Below, piece by piece: positions 1 to 6,915 of a stretch of DNA of 7,450 nt. This DNA comes from Bacteroidota bacterium (GTDB lineage Bacteria > Bacteroidota > Bacteroidia > Flavobacteriales > Crocinitomicaceae). The DNA lies in the NCBI GenBank assembly GCA_029558435.1, contig JAKQEZ010000735.1:1-7450 (forward strand), read 5' to 3'. The translations under genes were made by a program, and so were the position numbers. Within the stretch, counting starts at the first letter, position 1; every line of letters starts with the position of its first letter. The notes beneath the pieces were generated by a model that was given only the letters and a program-made list of their open reading frames with translations, searched no databases and was not told where the DNA came from.

Positions 1-831
1 TTTGGCTATAATTTTATCAAATACTTTTTCCAACAAACGTGGTACAGCTGTAAATACATCTGGTTTTACTTCTTTAATATTTTCTCCAATTGTATCCAAC
101 GATTCTGCAAAATACACCGACGCGCTCATACGTATATATAAGTAGTGCAACATGCGCTCATACACGTGACATACAGGTAAAAATGTTAAAACACGAGAGT
201 AACGATCGGCAGGAATACGCGACTCGCACGCCAATGCATTTGATAATATATTATTGTGTGTTAACATTACTCCTTTTGGATTTCCTGTAGTTCCAGAAGT
301 ATAAATAATGGTAACTATATCTTCGTTTTTAATCGCATCACTTCTTTTTAAAATCTCTGCTTCATCAATAGAATTAGCTAACTGAGCAACCTCTTTCCAA
401 TTAGGAGCTCCATTAACCACATCAAATGTATAGGTGTTTTCCAACGATGGAACATTTGATTTAATACGTGAAATTTTTTGAAATAAATCTTCTGTACCAA
501 CAAAACTCAACTTTATACCAGCATTGTTAAAAATATAGTTGTAATCATTTTCTGAAATATTGGGATAAATTGGAACCATGATTGCACCTATTTGTTGAAT
601 GGCAATATCCATAATATTCCACTCCACACGATTGGAAGAAACAACAGCAATACGATCACCCGTTTGAACCCCCAACGCAATTAAACCTCGAGAAACTAAT
701 TTGGTTTGTTCAACAAATTCTTTGGTGGAGATAGCCTCCCATTTACCATTGCGTTTGGTAACAAACATTTGGTCTGTTGGATAATCATTTAATTGATTGT
801 AAACTAAATCAAATAATCGAGTTGGTGTCAT
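1..831 (-). CDS. Long-chain acyl-CoA synthetase (AMP-forming), N-terminal part, runs off left edge
   Basis: Seen: an uninterrupted minus-strand frame of 277 codons from the ATG at 829-831 to the window edge. The protein starts MTPTRLFDLV. It carries the AMP-binding P-loop signature YTSGTTGNPKGVMLTH (residues 177-192), the LPVCHVYERM segment (218-227) typical of acyl-CoA synthetases, and AVPRLLEKVFDKI (262-274), a hallmark of the long-chain (FadD/FAA-like) branch. Known of the family: these enzymes activate fatty acids with ATP to an acyl-adenylate and then to acyl-CoA, for lipid synthesis or beta-oxidation, usually at the inner face of the cytoplasmic membrane. Full-length members have about 550-640 residues, so roughly half is missing beyond the edge; this is truncation by the window, not a broken gene. 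No other in-frame ATG lies close upstream, and no Shine-Dalgarno is seen, as is usual in Bacteroidota. It is transcribed divergently from the PorP/SprF gene. Chain-length preference cannot be told. Confidence 0.93.
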   Translation of the reverse strand, partial: MTPTRLFDLVYNQLNDYPTDQMFVTKRNGKWEAISTKEFVEQTKLVSRGLIALGVQTGDRIAVVSSNRVEWNIMDIAIQQIGAIMVPIYPNISENDYNYIFNNAGIKLSFVGTEDLFQKISRIKSNVPSLENTYTFDVVNGAPNWKEVAQLANSIDEAEILKRSDAIKNEDIVTIIYTSGTTGNPKGVMLTHNNILSNALACESRIPADRYSRVLTFLPVCHVYERMLHYLYIRMSASVYFAESLDTIGENIKEVKPDVFTAVPRLLEKVFDKIIAK

Positions 832-1090
832 ATTAATGTGTATTAAATTCTTACTTCGTTTTATGACGAATATAGGTATTATTATGATTGAAATTTTAAA
901 AAAGGTGAAAAAAAAATTAACACTTGGTTAAAATAAAATAAATATTCGTTCAGAAGTGGATTTTGATAATTCACAACTCGGTTTTACTTATCTTACTCAA
1001 AAAAAACAGTTACAAATAGTTACTTGCAATTATTATTCTTTAATTTTACGAAAAAGTAGACTAGTAATTTTTACAATACTTAACTCAATA
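832..1090. other. Divergent intergenic region, no gene seen
   Basis: About 260 bp between the divergently read acyl-CoA synthetase and PorP/SprF genes. It is very AT-rich. The frame of the PorP/SprF gene stays open back to a GTG at 956, but that extension carries a low-complexity, non-conserved peptide ahead of a clear signal peptide and is not credible coding sequence. No perfect TAnnTTTG is present on the plus strand; partial matches are AATATTCG at 941-948 and TAATTTTA at 1041-1048, each with a TTG upstream but at short spacing (13-14 nt). No tRNA, repeat or RNA structure is recognised. Confidence 0.5.
867..874 (-). promoter_or_regulatory. Possible -7 element of the acyl-CoA synthetase promoter
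   Basis: Read on the minus strand this is TATATTCG, matching the Bacteroidota -7 consensus TAnnTTTG at all but one defined position, 35 nt before the start codon. A good -33 TTTG is not visible at the usual spacing; the nearest is a TTTC about 15 nt upstream. Weak call, based on motif and position only. Confidence 0.3.
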
Positions 1091-2059
1091 ATGAATATGA
1101 AAAAGATTTTTTTGGTGTTGGTATCATTTGTAGTTTGTGCTGTAAATTCATATTCTCAAGACCCTTCATTTACGCAGTTTTATTCCAACCCTATTTATTT
1201 GAATCCTGCTTTGGCTGGAACACACGGTTGTGCTCGTTTTGCTGCTAATTATAGAAATCAATGGCCAAGTTTGTCTGGAAATTATGTGACTTATGCATTA
1301 GGATACGATCAATATTTCAAGCAGATTTCGGGTGGTATTGGTGTTTTGGCAACGCACGATATGACAGGTAAAGCAACCATTCAAACATCAATGATTGGTT
1401 TAATTTATTCGTATCACTTAAATGTAACACGCAAATTCTCTTTGCTTTTTGGGGCGCGTGCTGCGTGGTATCAAAAGTTTTTGGATTGGGATAAATTGAC
1501 TTTTGGTGATATGATTGACCCACGCAAAGGGTTTATTTATCAAACGGGTGACGTTCCACGTGGTGGTTCAAAAGGTTTTTTTGACGCATCCGCTGGAATT
1601 GTAGGTTACTCTGATATTTTTTATTTTGGAGTTGCTGTTCATCACTTAAACATGCCTAACGAATCGATGATTGTTGGAAAAAGTCCACTACCTGTTCGCT
1701 ACACAGCACATGCTGGAGCCAACATTGCATTGGGTTCAAAATCTAAATACACCAACACTACCTCATTGATGCCAAGTGTTATTTATCAATACCAACGTGG
1801 TTTTCAAGAGTTAAACATTGGTATGTATGTTAAATATGGTATTTTCACTGCTGGCGTTTGGTACCGTACAAGCGATGCATTTATTACAACCATTGGTATC
1901 AATACCGGAATGTTTAGAATTGGATACAGTTACGACGTTACAACTTCCAAGTTAAACAACGGAGTATCTGGAGGTTCACACGAAGTATCGTTGGGAATCA
2001 ACTTGAATTGTAAGAAGAAAATTCCACAGTTCAGAACCATTTCTTGTCCATCGTTCTAA
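1091..2059 (+). CDS. PorP/SprF family type IX secretion-associated outer-membrane protein
   Basis: Seen: 322 residues beginning MNMKKIFLVLVSFVVC, a Sec signal peptide (basic n-region, hydrophobic core, likely cleavage just before QDPSF around residue 23). The mature start QDPSFTQFYSNPIYLNPALAGT is the diagnostic opening of PorP/SprF proteins. The rest alternates short amphipathic stretches rich in G, Y and F, as expected for an outer-membrane beta-barrel, and ends in the family-like tail RTISCPSF. Known: PorP/SprF proteins belong to the type IX secretion and gliding machinery; SprF helps export the SprB adhesin, and others act with particular type-B C-terminal-domain substrates. Genomes hold many paralogues, often beside a giant adhesin gene; none is visible here, so the partner is unknown. 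The ATG at 1091 (or the one at 1097, giving MKKIFLV) is preferred over the upstream GTG at 956, because only these put the signal peptide at the N terminus. Confidence 0.9.
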   Translation: MNMKKIFLVLVSFVVCAVNSYSQDPSFTQFYSNPIYLNPALAGTHGCARFAANYRNQWPSLSGNYVTYALGYDQYFKQISGGIGVLATHDMTGKATIQTSMIGLIYSYHLNVTRKFSLLFGARAAWYQKFLDWDKLTFGDMIDPRKGFIYQTGDVPRGGSKGFFDASAGIVGYSDIFYFGVAVHHLNMPNESMIVGKSPLPVRYTAHAGANIALGSKSKYTNTTSLMPSVIYQYQRGFQELNIGMYVKYGIFTAGVWYRTSDAFITTIGINTGMFRIGYSYDVTTSKLNNGVSGGSHEVSLGINLNCKKKIPQFRTISCPSF

Positions 2060-2080
2060 TTTAATATTTTCAGTTTTCAT

Positions 2081-2109
2081 TTTGCGATTGTATAGAAAGG
2101 TTAACTTTG
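2081..2109 (+). promoter_or_regulatory. Bacteroidota-type promoter of yaaA
   Basis: TTTG at 2081-2084 (-33 element) and TAACTTTG at 2102-2109 (-7 element, perfect TAnnTTTG) are 17 nt apart, within the range known for Flavobacteriia. The -7 element ends 23 nt before the yaaA ATG, giving a short leader. This is the best-formed promoter in the window and implies that yaaA is not simply read through from the PorP/SprF gene, which ends 21 bp upstream of it without a visible terminator hairpin. Confidence 0.7.
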
Positions 2110-2132
2110 TATCAAATCCTTAATTGATTGAA

Positions 2133-2897
2133 ATGAAAATTTTACTTTCACCTGCAAAATCGATAGATACAACACTTTCTATTCCAACGCCAACGCCAAC
2201 AACAGCAGTGTTTTTAGACGATGCAACCAAATTGGCAAGCAAATTAGCAACGTTGAAAGATAAAGAACTAATGCAGTTGATGCATGTTTCTGATAGTATT
2301 GCCGAATTGAATGTGCAACGTTACAAAAATTGGATAGCCCCTACTCAATTAACCGATGAATGCAAACCTGCAGCAACAGTTTTTACGGGCGAAGTTTACC
2401 GAGGATTAAACGTTGCGTCATTTTCTGAAGATGATTTTCTTTTTGCCAATCAACAAGTGCGCATTTTATCAGGCTTGTATGGTATTTTAAAACCTTTAGA
2501 TTTGCTATATCCCTACCGATTAGAAATGGGAACAAAATGGCAAATTTCACCAAAAATTAAAAATCTTTATGCTTATTGGGACGATAAAATTTCCAATTAC
2601 TTAACGCAAGAATTAGCAACTGATGAAGCAATTATCAACCTTGCATCAACAGAATATTTTAAGGCGATTCAACCTAAAAAGATAAAAAATCGCATCATTA
2701 CTCCTCATTTTAAAGATTTTAAAAATGGTGAATACAAAGTTGTAATGATGTATGCTAAAAACGCACGTGGAAAAATGGCACATTACGCTGTAAAAAACAG
2801 AATTGAGAACCCTGAATTACTAAAAGAATACAACGAAGACAATTATCGTTTTGATAGTAATTTATCAACCGAAAATGATTGGGTATTTACACGCTAA
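2133..2897 (+). CDS. yaaA: Peroxide stress protein YaaA (UPF0246/DUF328)
   Basis: Seen: 254 residues, close to the roughly 258 of E. coli YaaA. Family landmarks appear in order: N-terminal MKILLSPAKSID, FTGEVYRGL (about 87-95), the block LSGLYGILKPLDLLYPYRLEMG (about 114-135), NLASTEYFKAI (about 170-180) and a C-terminal YAKNARGKMAHY. Known: in E. coli, YaaA is induced by OxyR during hydrogen peroxide stress and lowers unincorporated intracellular iron, limiting Fenton damage; its structure suggests nucleic-acid binding, but the biochemical activity is not settled. It is cytoplasmic. The start at 2133 is chosen because MKILLSPAK aligns with the family N terminus; a TTG three codons upstream (2124) would merely prefix IE-type residues. 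The stop is 9 bp before the GNAT gene, suggesting co-transcription. A short PTPTPTT stretch near residue 19 comes from a CCAACG-like triplicated hexamer and sits in a variable part of the family. Confidence 0.92.
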   Translation: MKILLSPAKSIDTTLSIPTPTPTTAVFLDDATKLASKLATLKDKELMQLMHVSDSIAELNVQRYKNWIAPTQLTDECKPAATVFTGEVYRGLNVASFSEDDFLFANQQVRILSGLYGILKPLDLLYPYRLEMGTKWQISPKIKNLYAYWDDKISNYLTQELATDEAIINLASTEYFKAIQPKKIKNRIITPHFKDFKNGEYKVVMMYAKNARGKMAHYAVKNRIENPELLKEYNEDNYRFDSNLSTENDWVFTR

Positions 2898-2906
2898 AGG
2901 GAAAAT

Positions 2907-3431
2907 ATGGAAAATATGCAACTTCAAATCGATAAAGTAACTTCCAGCGAACTAGAATTGCTGCAACGCATTAGTCGTTTAACTTTTTTTGAAACTTTTT
3001 CCAATCAAAACACCCCCGAAAACATGCATATATACCTGAATAGTAACATGTCTTTGGAAAATCTATGCAATGAGTACAATAATACTGATTCTAGTTTTTA
3101 CTTCATTCGAATAAACGGAAATGTAGCAGGTTATTTTAAGCTAAATTTTTCTCAAAAATACACCAACAATCATGAAAAAAAATCACTTGAAATTGAACGA
3201 TTGTATTTATTAAAACAAGTTCAAAATAAAGGATTTGGAAAACAAATAATGAACACCATTTTTGAAGTCTCAAAATTGAAAAATATTTCAACTATATGGT
3301 TAGGTGTGTGGGAAAATAACGAGCCTGCAATTGCTTTTTATAAAAAAATGGGATTTGAGGAATTTGGAAATCATCAATTTAAACTTGGACTTGAGATTCA
3401 AATAGATAAACTTTTAAAAATCAATCTCTAA
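2907..3431 (+). CDS. GNAT family N-acetyltransferase, PaiA-like
   Basis: Seen: 174 residues with a complete GNAT fold signature. Motif A is LEIERLYLLKQVQNKGFGKQ (about 94-113), including the acetyl-CoA pyrophosphate loop Q-N-K-G-F-G. Motif B is WLGVWENNEPAIAFYKKMGF (131-150), with a candidate general-acid tyrosine Y145. Known: the N-terminal FETFSNQNTPENM, the IWLGVWE block and the closing H-x-F-x-x-G segment strongly recall Bacillus subtilis PaiA, which acetylates spermidine and spermine; this resemblance is from memory of the family and is not an alignment. Inference: a polyamine or similar small-amine acetyltransferase in the cytoplasm. It follows yaaA by 9 bp in the same direction, so probably one transcript. 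AAAGG just before the ATG could act as a weak ribosome-binding site, and an in-frame ATG three codons later (MQLQIDK) is an alternative start. The gene looks more A-rich than its neighbours, which may hint at a separate history. Confidence 0.88.
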   Translation: MENMQLQIDKVTSSELELLQRISRLTFFETFSNQNTPENMHIYLNSNMSLENLCNEYNNTDSSFYFIRINGNVAGYFKLNFSQKYTNNHEKKSLEIERLYLLKQVQNKGFGKQIMNTIFEVSKLKNISTIWLGVWENNEPAIAFYKKMGFEEFGNHQFKLGLEIQIDKLLKINL

Positions 3432-3604
3432 TATTTTATTAAATTCTTTTTACAGCCATCACTTTTTTAAAATTCAAAATATCCAATTAACGTTCTTTTT
3501 ACTATGAAATCTGTTTAAAAATGTGTATTTTCTCTAATTAATCGTTTGCATTCAAATTTTAAGGGGGGAATTTTGCTATATTTGTAACATCTTAAAATAA
3601 AGCT
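3432..3604 (+). promoter_or_regulatory. Intergenic region with -7 element TATATTTG for the E1 gene
   Basis: TATATTTG at 3577-3584 is a perfect match to the Bacteroidota -7 consensus TAnnTTTG, ending 20 nt before the ATG at 3605. A -33 TTTG exists at 3545-3548, but 28 nt away, farther than usual, so the -33 part is weak. A six-G run at 3563-3568 stands out in this AT-rich stretch. No terminator hairpin for the upstream yaaA/GNAT unit is recognised. Confidence 0.55.
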
Positions 3605-6049
3605 ATGGGCAAAGAAACAGTTGTAGAAAACACTAAAAAACTTGATTTTGAAACATTTAAAAACGAAGTTTTAGCTGATTATAAGTTAGCTTGCATTTCT
3701 AGAGAAACTTCCCTTTTGGGTAGAAAAGAAGTGTTGACTGGTAAAGCAAAATTCGGAATTTTTGGCGATGGAAAAGAATTGGCACAAATTGCATTGGCTA
3801 AACAATTTCAAGATGGTGATTTTCGCTCTGGTTATTACCGCGATCAAACATTGATGATGGCCATTGGTCAGCTAAATGTTCAACAATATTTTGCAGGGTT
3901 ATACGCACACACAGATGAAGATGTGGAACCGATGACTGCTGGTCGACAAATGGGTGGGCACTTTGGAACACGCAACTTGGATAAAAATGGTGAATGGAAA
4001 GATTTGATGAAACAAAAAAATAGTTCGTCGGATATTTCACCAACTGCCGGACAAATGCCGCGCTTATTAGGTTTAGCATTGGCATCAAAAGTGTATAAAA
4101 ATCACCCTACATTAAAAGATTTAGAAGCGTTTAAAAAATTTACAAACGGAGGTAACGAAGTTGCTTTTGGTTCTATTGGTGATGCTTCTACTTCTGAGGG
4201 GCCGTTTTGGGAAACAATCAATGCCGCTGGTGTGTTGCAAGTTCCGATGGTAATGTCTGTTTGGGACGATGGTTATGGAATTTCAGTAACACGTAAAAAT
4301 CAAACAACAAAAGACAGTATTTCTGAAGCTTTGGCAGGAATGCAACGCACAAAAGACAACCCAGGTTATGAAATTTTTGTAACCAAAGGTTGGGATTATG
4401 CGCATTTGTGTGAAACATACGAAAAAGCAGTTGCAATTGCCCGAAAAGAACACGTTCCTGTTTTGGTACACGTTAAAGAAGTGAATCAACCGCAAGGACA
4501 CTCAACATCTGGTTCGCACGAACGATACAAATCTGAAGAACGTTTGAAATGGGAAGTAGAATTCGATTGTATCAATAAATTCAAAGAGTGGATTTTGAGT
4601 TTTAATGCAGATGGTAATAAAATAGCAGTTGAAGCAGATTTAAAAGCCATTGAAGAAGAAGCAAAAAAACACGTAAGAGATAGTAAAAACACGGCATGGA
4701 AAGATTTTTCTGATACCTTAAAAGTTGATTTTGATGCTGCAATGGGATTGTTAAAAGCAGTTGCTGAATCTAGCTCCAATAAAGCATTTGTTCAAAAAGA
4801 AGTGGATGCGCTTGAAAAAGCGATGAATCCTATTCGTAAAGACATTCTTTCTACAGCTCGTAAAGTTTTGCGCATTACACGCAATGAAAAAACAAGTCAA
4901 CGTGCTACTTTAGCACAATGGATTCAAAATAGTGTTCATGAAAATTACGACCGCTATAGTTCTCATTTGTATTCTCAATCTAAAAAATCTGCTTTAAATA
5001 TCGAAGCAATTGCACCAACTTATACAGCAGATGCAGAATCGGTGGATGGAAGAATTGTATTGCGTGATAACTACGATAAATTATTAGAAAAATATCCTGA
5101 AGTGCTTGTTTTTGGTGAAGACGTTGGTAAAATTGGTGGCGTTAACCAAACATTGGAAGGAATGCAAGAAAAATATGGTGAATTGCGCGTTTCGGATACC
5201 GGAATTCGTGAGGCAACCATTATTGGACAAGGAATTGGTATGGCAATGAGAGGTTTGCGTCCTATTGCTGAAATTCAATACTTGGATTATTTATTGTATG
5301 CCGTACAAGTCATGTCAGACGATTTGGCAACTGTGCAGTACCGTACAAAAGGCGGACAAAAAGCACCGTTAATTGTAAGTTCTAGAGGTCACCGTTTGGA
5401 AGGGATTTGGCACTCAGGTTCACCAATGGGAATGATTATTAACTCACTTCGTGGAATTCACGTTTGTGTGCCTCGCAACATGACTAAAGCTGCAGGTTTC
5501 TACAATTTATTGTTGGAAAGCGATGAACCAGCATTGGTTATTGAACCGTTGAATGGTTACCGTTCAAAAGAATTGTATCCTTCCAATATTGGAGAATTTA
5601 AAATTGCATTGGGTGTACCAGAAATCACTCGTGAAGGAAATGATTTGACACTTGTTTCTTACGGTTCAACTTTTAATTTATGCACCGTTGCCGCACAACA
5701 ATTGGCAGAATTAGGAATCAGTGTTGAATTGATTGATGCTCAAACATTGCTTCCTTTTGATATTCACCATGTGATTACAGAATCGTTGGAAAAAACAAAT
5801 CGTTTGATGATTGTTGACGAAGACGTGAGCAGTGGCGCAACAGCATATATGTTGGACAAAATTTTAGTTGAACAAAATGGTTATTACCACTTGGATTCAG
5901 CTCCTGTAACAGTGAGTGCAAAAGATCACCGTCCTGCTTATAGTACAGATGGCGATTATTTCTCAAAACCAAGTATCGATGACATTGTTGAGGCAGCTTA
6001 TGGGTTAATGCACGAAGCAGATCCAGCTAATTTCCCATCAATGTATTAA
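3605..6049 (+). CDS. Fused alpha/beta E1 component of a 2-oxoacid dehydrogenase (probable branched-chain type)
   Basis: Seen: 814 residues. The alpha-like half (about 20-330) has GYYRDQTLMMAIG (76-88), DISPTAGQMPRLLGLALA (143-160), a thiamine-diphosphate/magnesium motif GDASTSEG (192-199) continuing to VWDDGYGIS (219-227), and the loop GHSTSGSHERYKS (298-310). A charged, helical linker covers about 330-470. The beta-like half (about 480-814) has FGEDVG (503-508), IREATIIGQGIGMAMRG with likely cofactor-activating E536, and a transketolase C-terminal domain. Known: E1 enzymes decarboxylate a 2-oxoacid on thiamine diphosphate and pass the acyl group to lipoyl-E2; separate alpha and beta chains (about 330-400 residues each) are usual, and fused forms occur in Bacteroidota. 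Inference: branched-chain 2-oxoacids (2-oxoisovalerate) are the likeliest substrate, feeding branched-chain acyl-CoA for the iso-fatty acids common in this phylum, but pyruvate-type use is not excluded. E2 and E3 are not in the window. The gene stands alone with its own promoter and terminator. Confidence 0.9.
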   Translation: MGKETVVENTKKLDFETFKNEVLADYKLACISRETSLLGRKEVLTGKAKFGIFGDGKELAQIALAKQFQDGDFRSGYYRDQTLMMAIGQLNVQQYFAGLYAHTDEDVEPMTAGRQMGGHFGTRNLDKNGEWKDLMKQKNSSSDISPTAGQMPRLLGLALASKVYKNHPTLKDLEAFKKFTNGGNEVAFGSIGDASTSEGPFWETINAAGVLQVPMVMSVWDDGYGISVTRKNQTTKDSISEALAGMQRTKDNPGYEIFVTKGWDYAHLCETYEKAVAIARKEHVPVLVHVKEVNQPQGHSTSGSHERYKSEERLKWEVEFDCINKFKEWILSFNADGNKIAVEADLKAIEEEAKKHVRDSKNTAWKDFSDTLKVDFDAAMGLLKAVAESSSNKAFVQKEVDALEKAMNPIRKDILSTARKVLRITRNEKTSQRATLAQWIQNSVHENYDRYSSHLYSQSKKSALNIEAIAPTYTADAESVDGRIVLRDNYDKLLEKYPEVLVFGEDVGKIGGVNQTLEGMQEKYGELRVSDTGIREATIIGQGIGMAMRGLRPIAEIQYLDYLLYAVQVMSDDLATVQYRTKGGQKAPLIVSSRGHRLEGIWHSGSPMGMIINSLRGIHVCVPRNMTKAAGFYNLLLESDEPALVIEPLNGYRSKELYPSNIGEFKIALGVPEITREGNDLTLVSYGSTFNLCTVAAQQLAELGISVELIDAQTLLPFDIHHVITESLEKTNRLMIVDEDVSSGATAYMLDKILVEQNGYYHLDSAPVTVSAKDHRPAYSTDGDYFSKPSIDDIVEAAYGLMHEADPANFPSMY

Positions 6050-6065
6050 TTGATTAAATTTTTTT

Positions 6066-6102
6066 AAGAGGCTGTATCAAAACATTGAGCAGCCTTTTTT
6101 TT
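6066..6102 (+). terminator. Rho-independent terminator after the E1 gene
   Basis: AGGCTG (6069-6074) pairs with CAGCCT (6090-6095), extended outward by A-A-G with T-T-T (one G-U pair). Inside, TCAA (6077-6080) pairs with TTGA (6085-6088) around the tetraloop AACA, with a small asymmetric internal loop between the stems. An eight-T run ends at 6102. It lies 16 nt after the E1 stop codon and separates that gene from the RIC gene. Confidence 0.88.
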
Positions 6103-6111
6103 AATTTAAAA

Positions 6112-6154
6112 CTTATATAAGACTTTTTTATCTTATTAAGGGTTTTATTCTTAA
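6112..6154 (+). promoter_or_regulatory. Candidate operator of repeated CTTA/TAAG palindromes upstream of the RIC gene
   Basis: Seen: CTTATATAAG (6112-6121, a perfect palindrome), CTTATTAAG (6132-6140, palindromic about its central T), and TTAAG (6136-6140) facing CTTAA (6150-6154) across 9 nt. The first two palindrome centres are about 20 bp apart, roughly two helical turns, and the cluster runs into the -7 element at 6152. Position suits a repressor or activator site for a stress-induced gene, but it matches no consensus that I can name (not the FNR TTGAT-N4-ATCAA). AT-rich chance palindromes are a real alternative. Confidence 0.3.
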
Positions 6155-6159
6155 ATTTG
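6152..6159 (+). promoter_or_regulatory. -7 element of the RIC gene promoter
   Basis: TAAATTTG is a perfect match to TAnnTTTG and ends 19 nt before the ATG at 6179, the same short-leader arrangement as yaaA and the E1 gene. No TTG is present at the usual -33 distance (the region around 6126-6134 is T-rich only), which may mean an activator-dependent promoter. Confidence 0.5.
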
Positions 6160-6178
6160 TATTAAAAAATTGTAAGTT

Positions 6179-6898
6179 ATGGAAATCACAGAGAAAAACA
6201 ATGTTGGAGAATTGGTGGCGCAAGATTACCGCGCTGCAGCTGTATTTAGTAAGTATGGTATTGATTTTTGTTGCAATGGAAACAGAAGCATTGACGAAGC
6301 ATGTCAACAAGGAAATATTGATGCAAGTAAAGTAGTTTACGATTTAAACGAAGCAACTGCAACGCAAAGTACTGGTTCCATCGATTATTCTTCTTGGCCA
6401 TTGGATTTATTGGCTGATTATGTGGAGAAAAAACACCACCGCTATGTTGAAGCAAAAACGGGAGAAATTATTCCGTATTTGAGTAAAATTGCACGTGTTC
6501 ACGGAGATCGTCACCCAGAATTGAAAGAAGTAGAAGAATTGTTTAATCAATCTGCTGGAGATTTGGCACAACACATGAAAAAAGAAGAATTGATTTTATT
6601 TCCATTCATTCGCAAAATGGTGAAAGCTAAAGATAGCAATCAACCTTTGCAAGCATCTTCTTTTGGAACAGTAGAAAACCCAATTGATGCCATGAAACAC
6701 GATCACAATGCAGAAGGTGAACGTTTTAGAAGAATTGCAGAATTGACAAACAATTATGAAGTGCCAGAAGATGGTTGCACAACATACCGTGTAACGCTTT
6801 CAATGCTAAAAGAATTTGAAGCAGATTTACATTTGCACATACATTTAGAGAATAACATTTTGTTTCCAAAAGCAATAGAGTTAGAAAAACAATTTTAA
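6179..6898 (+). CDS. ric: Iron-sulfur cluster repair di-iron protein (RIC/ScdA/YtfE family)
   Basis: Seen: 239 residues with two parts. Residues about 5-58 form the ScdA_N-type domain with the signature KYGIDFCCNGN (cysteines 31 and 32). Residues about 71-235 form a hemerythrin-like four-helix bundle. Compared from memory with E. coli YtfE (220 residues), all di-iron ligands appear conserved: H86, H108, H132 with E136 in HMKKEELILFP, H176 in KHDHNAEG, and H220 with E224 in HIHLENNILFP. Known: RIC proteins are cytoplasmic di-iron proteins that restore iron-sulfur clusters damaged by nitric oxide or peroxide, and YtfE is also proposed to release or handle NO. Expression elsewhere is controlled by NO-responsive regulators. 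Here the gene has its own likely promoter after a terminator and a cluster of short palindromes that could be an operator. A second hemerythrin-like gene follows 106 bp downstream in the same direction. Confidence 0.93.
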   Translation: MEITEKNNVGELVAQDYRAAAVFSKYGIDFCCNGNRSIDEACQQGNIDASKVVYDLNEATATQSTGSIDYSSWPLDLLADYVEKKHHRYVEAKTGEIIPYLSKIARVHGDRHPELKEVEELFNQSAGDLAQHMKKEELILFPFIRKMVKAKDSNQPLQASSFGTVENPIDAMKHDHNAEGERFRRIAELTNNYEVPEDGCTTYRVTLSMLKEFEADLHLHIHLENNILFPKAIELEKQF

Positions 6899-6915
6899 TT
6901 TTTTTTAAATTTTTA

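Noticed and set aside
90..290. 66-codon plus-strand open frame
   Set aside because: It lies antisense to the well-supported acyl-CoA synthetase and shows no domain or signal; shadow frame.
956..1090. N-terminal extension of the PorP/SprF protein from a GTG
   Set aside because: It would bury a clear signal peptide 45 residues inside the protein; the ATG at 1091 or 1097 is right.
2124..2132. TTG start for yaaA
   Set aside because: The ATG at 2133 gives the canonical MKILLSPAK N terminus and a sensible distance from the promoter.
2184..2201. Tandem hexamer CCAACG/CCAACG/CCAACA in yaaA
   Set aside because: Only three imperfect units giving a Pro-Thr stretch in a variable region; too short to suggest phase variation.
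3563..3568. Six-G run just upstream of the E1 -7 element as a phase-variable or regulatory tract
   Set aside because: Too short for slippage to be assumed, and no comparative evidence; noted only as compositionally odd.
3798..4779. Several minus-strand open frames of 72-97 codons within the E1 gene
   Set aside because: They are antisense shadows of a strongly conserved coding region, with no recognisable protein features.
5084..6455. Minus-strand open frames of 60-69 codons over the E1 3' half, the intergenic region and the RIC 5' end
   Set aside because: Compositional shadows opposite conserved genes; the one at 6128-6310 also covers the RIC promoter region without any coding support.
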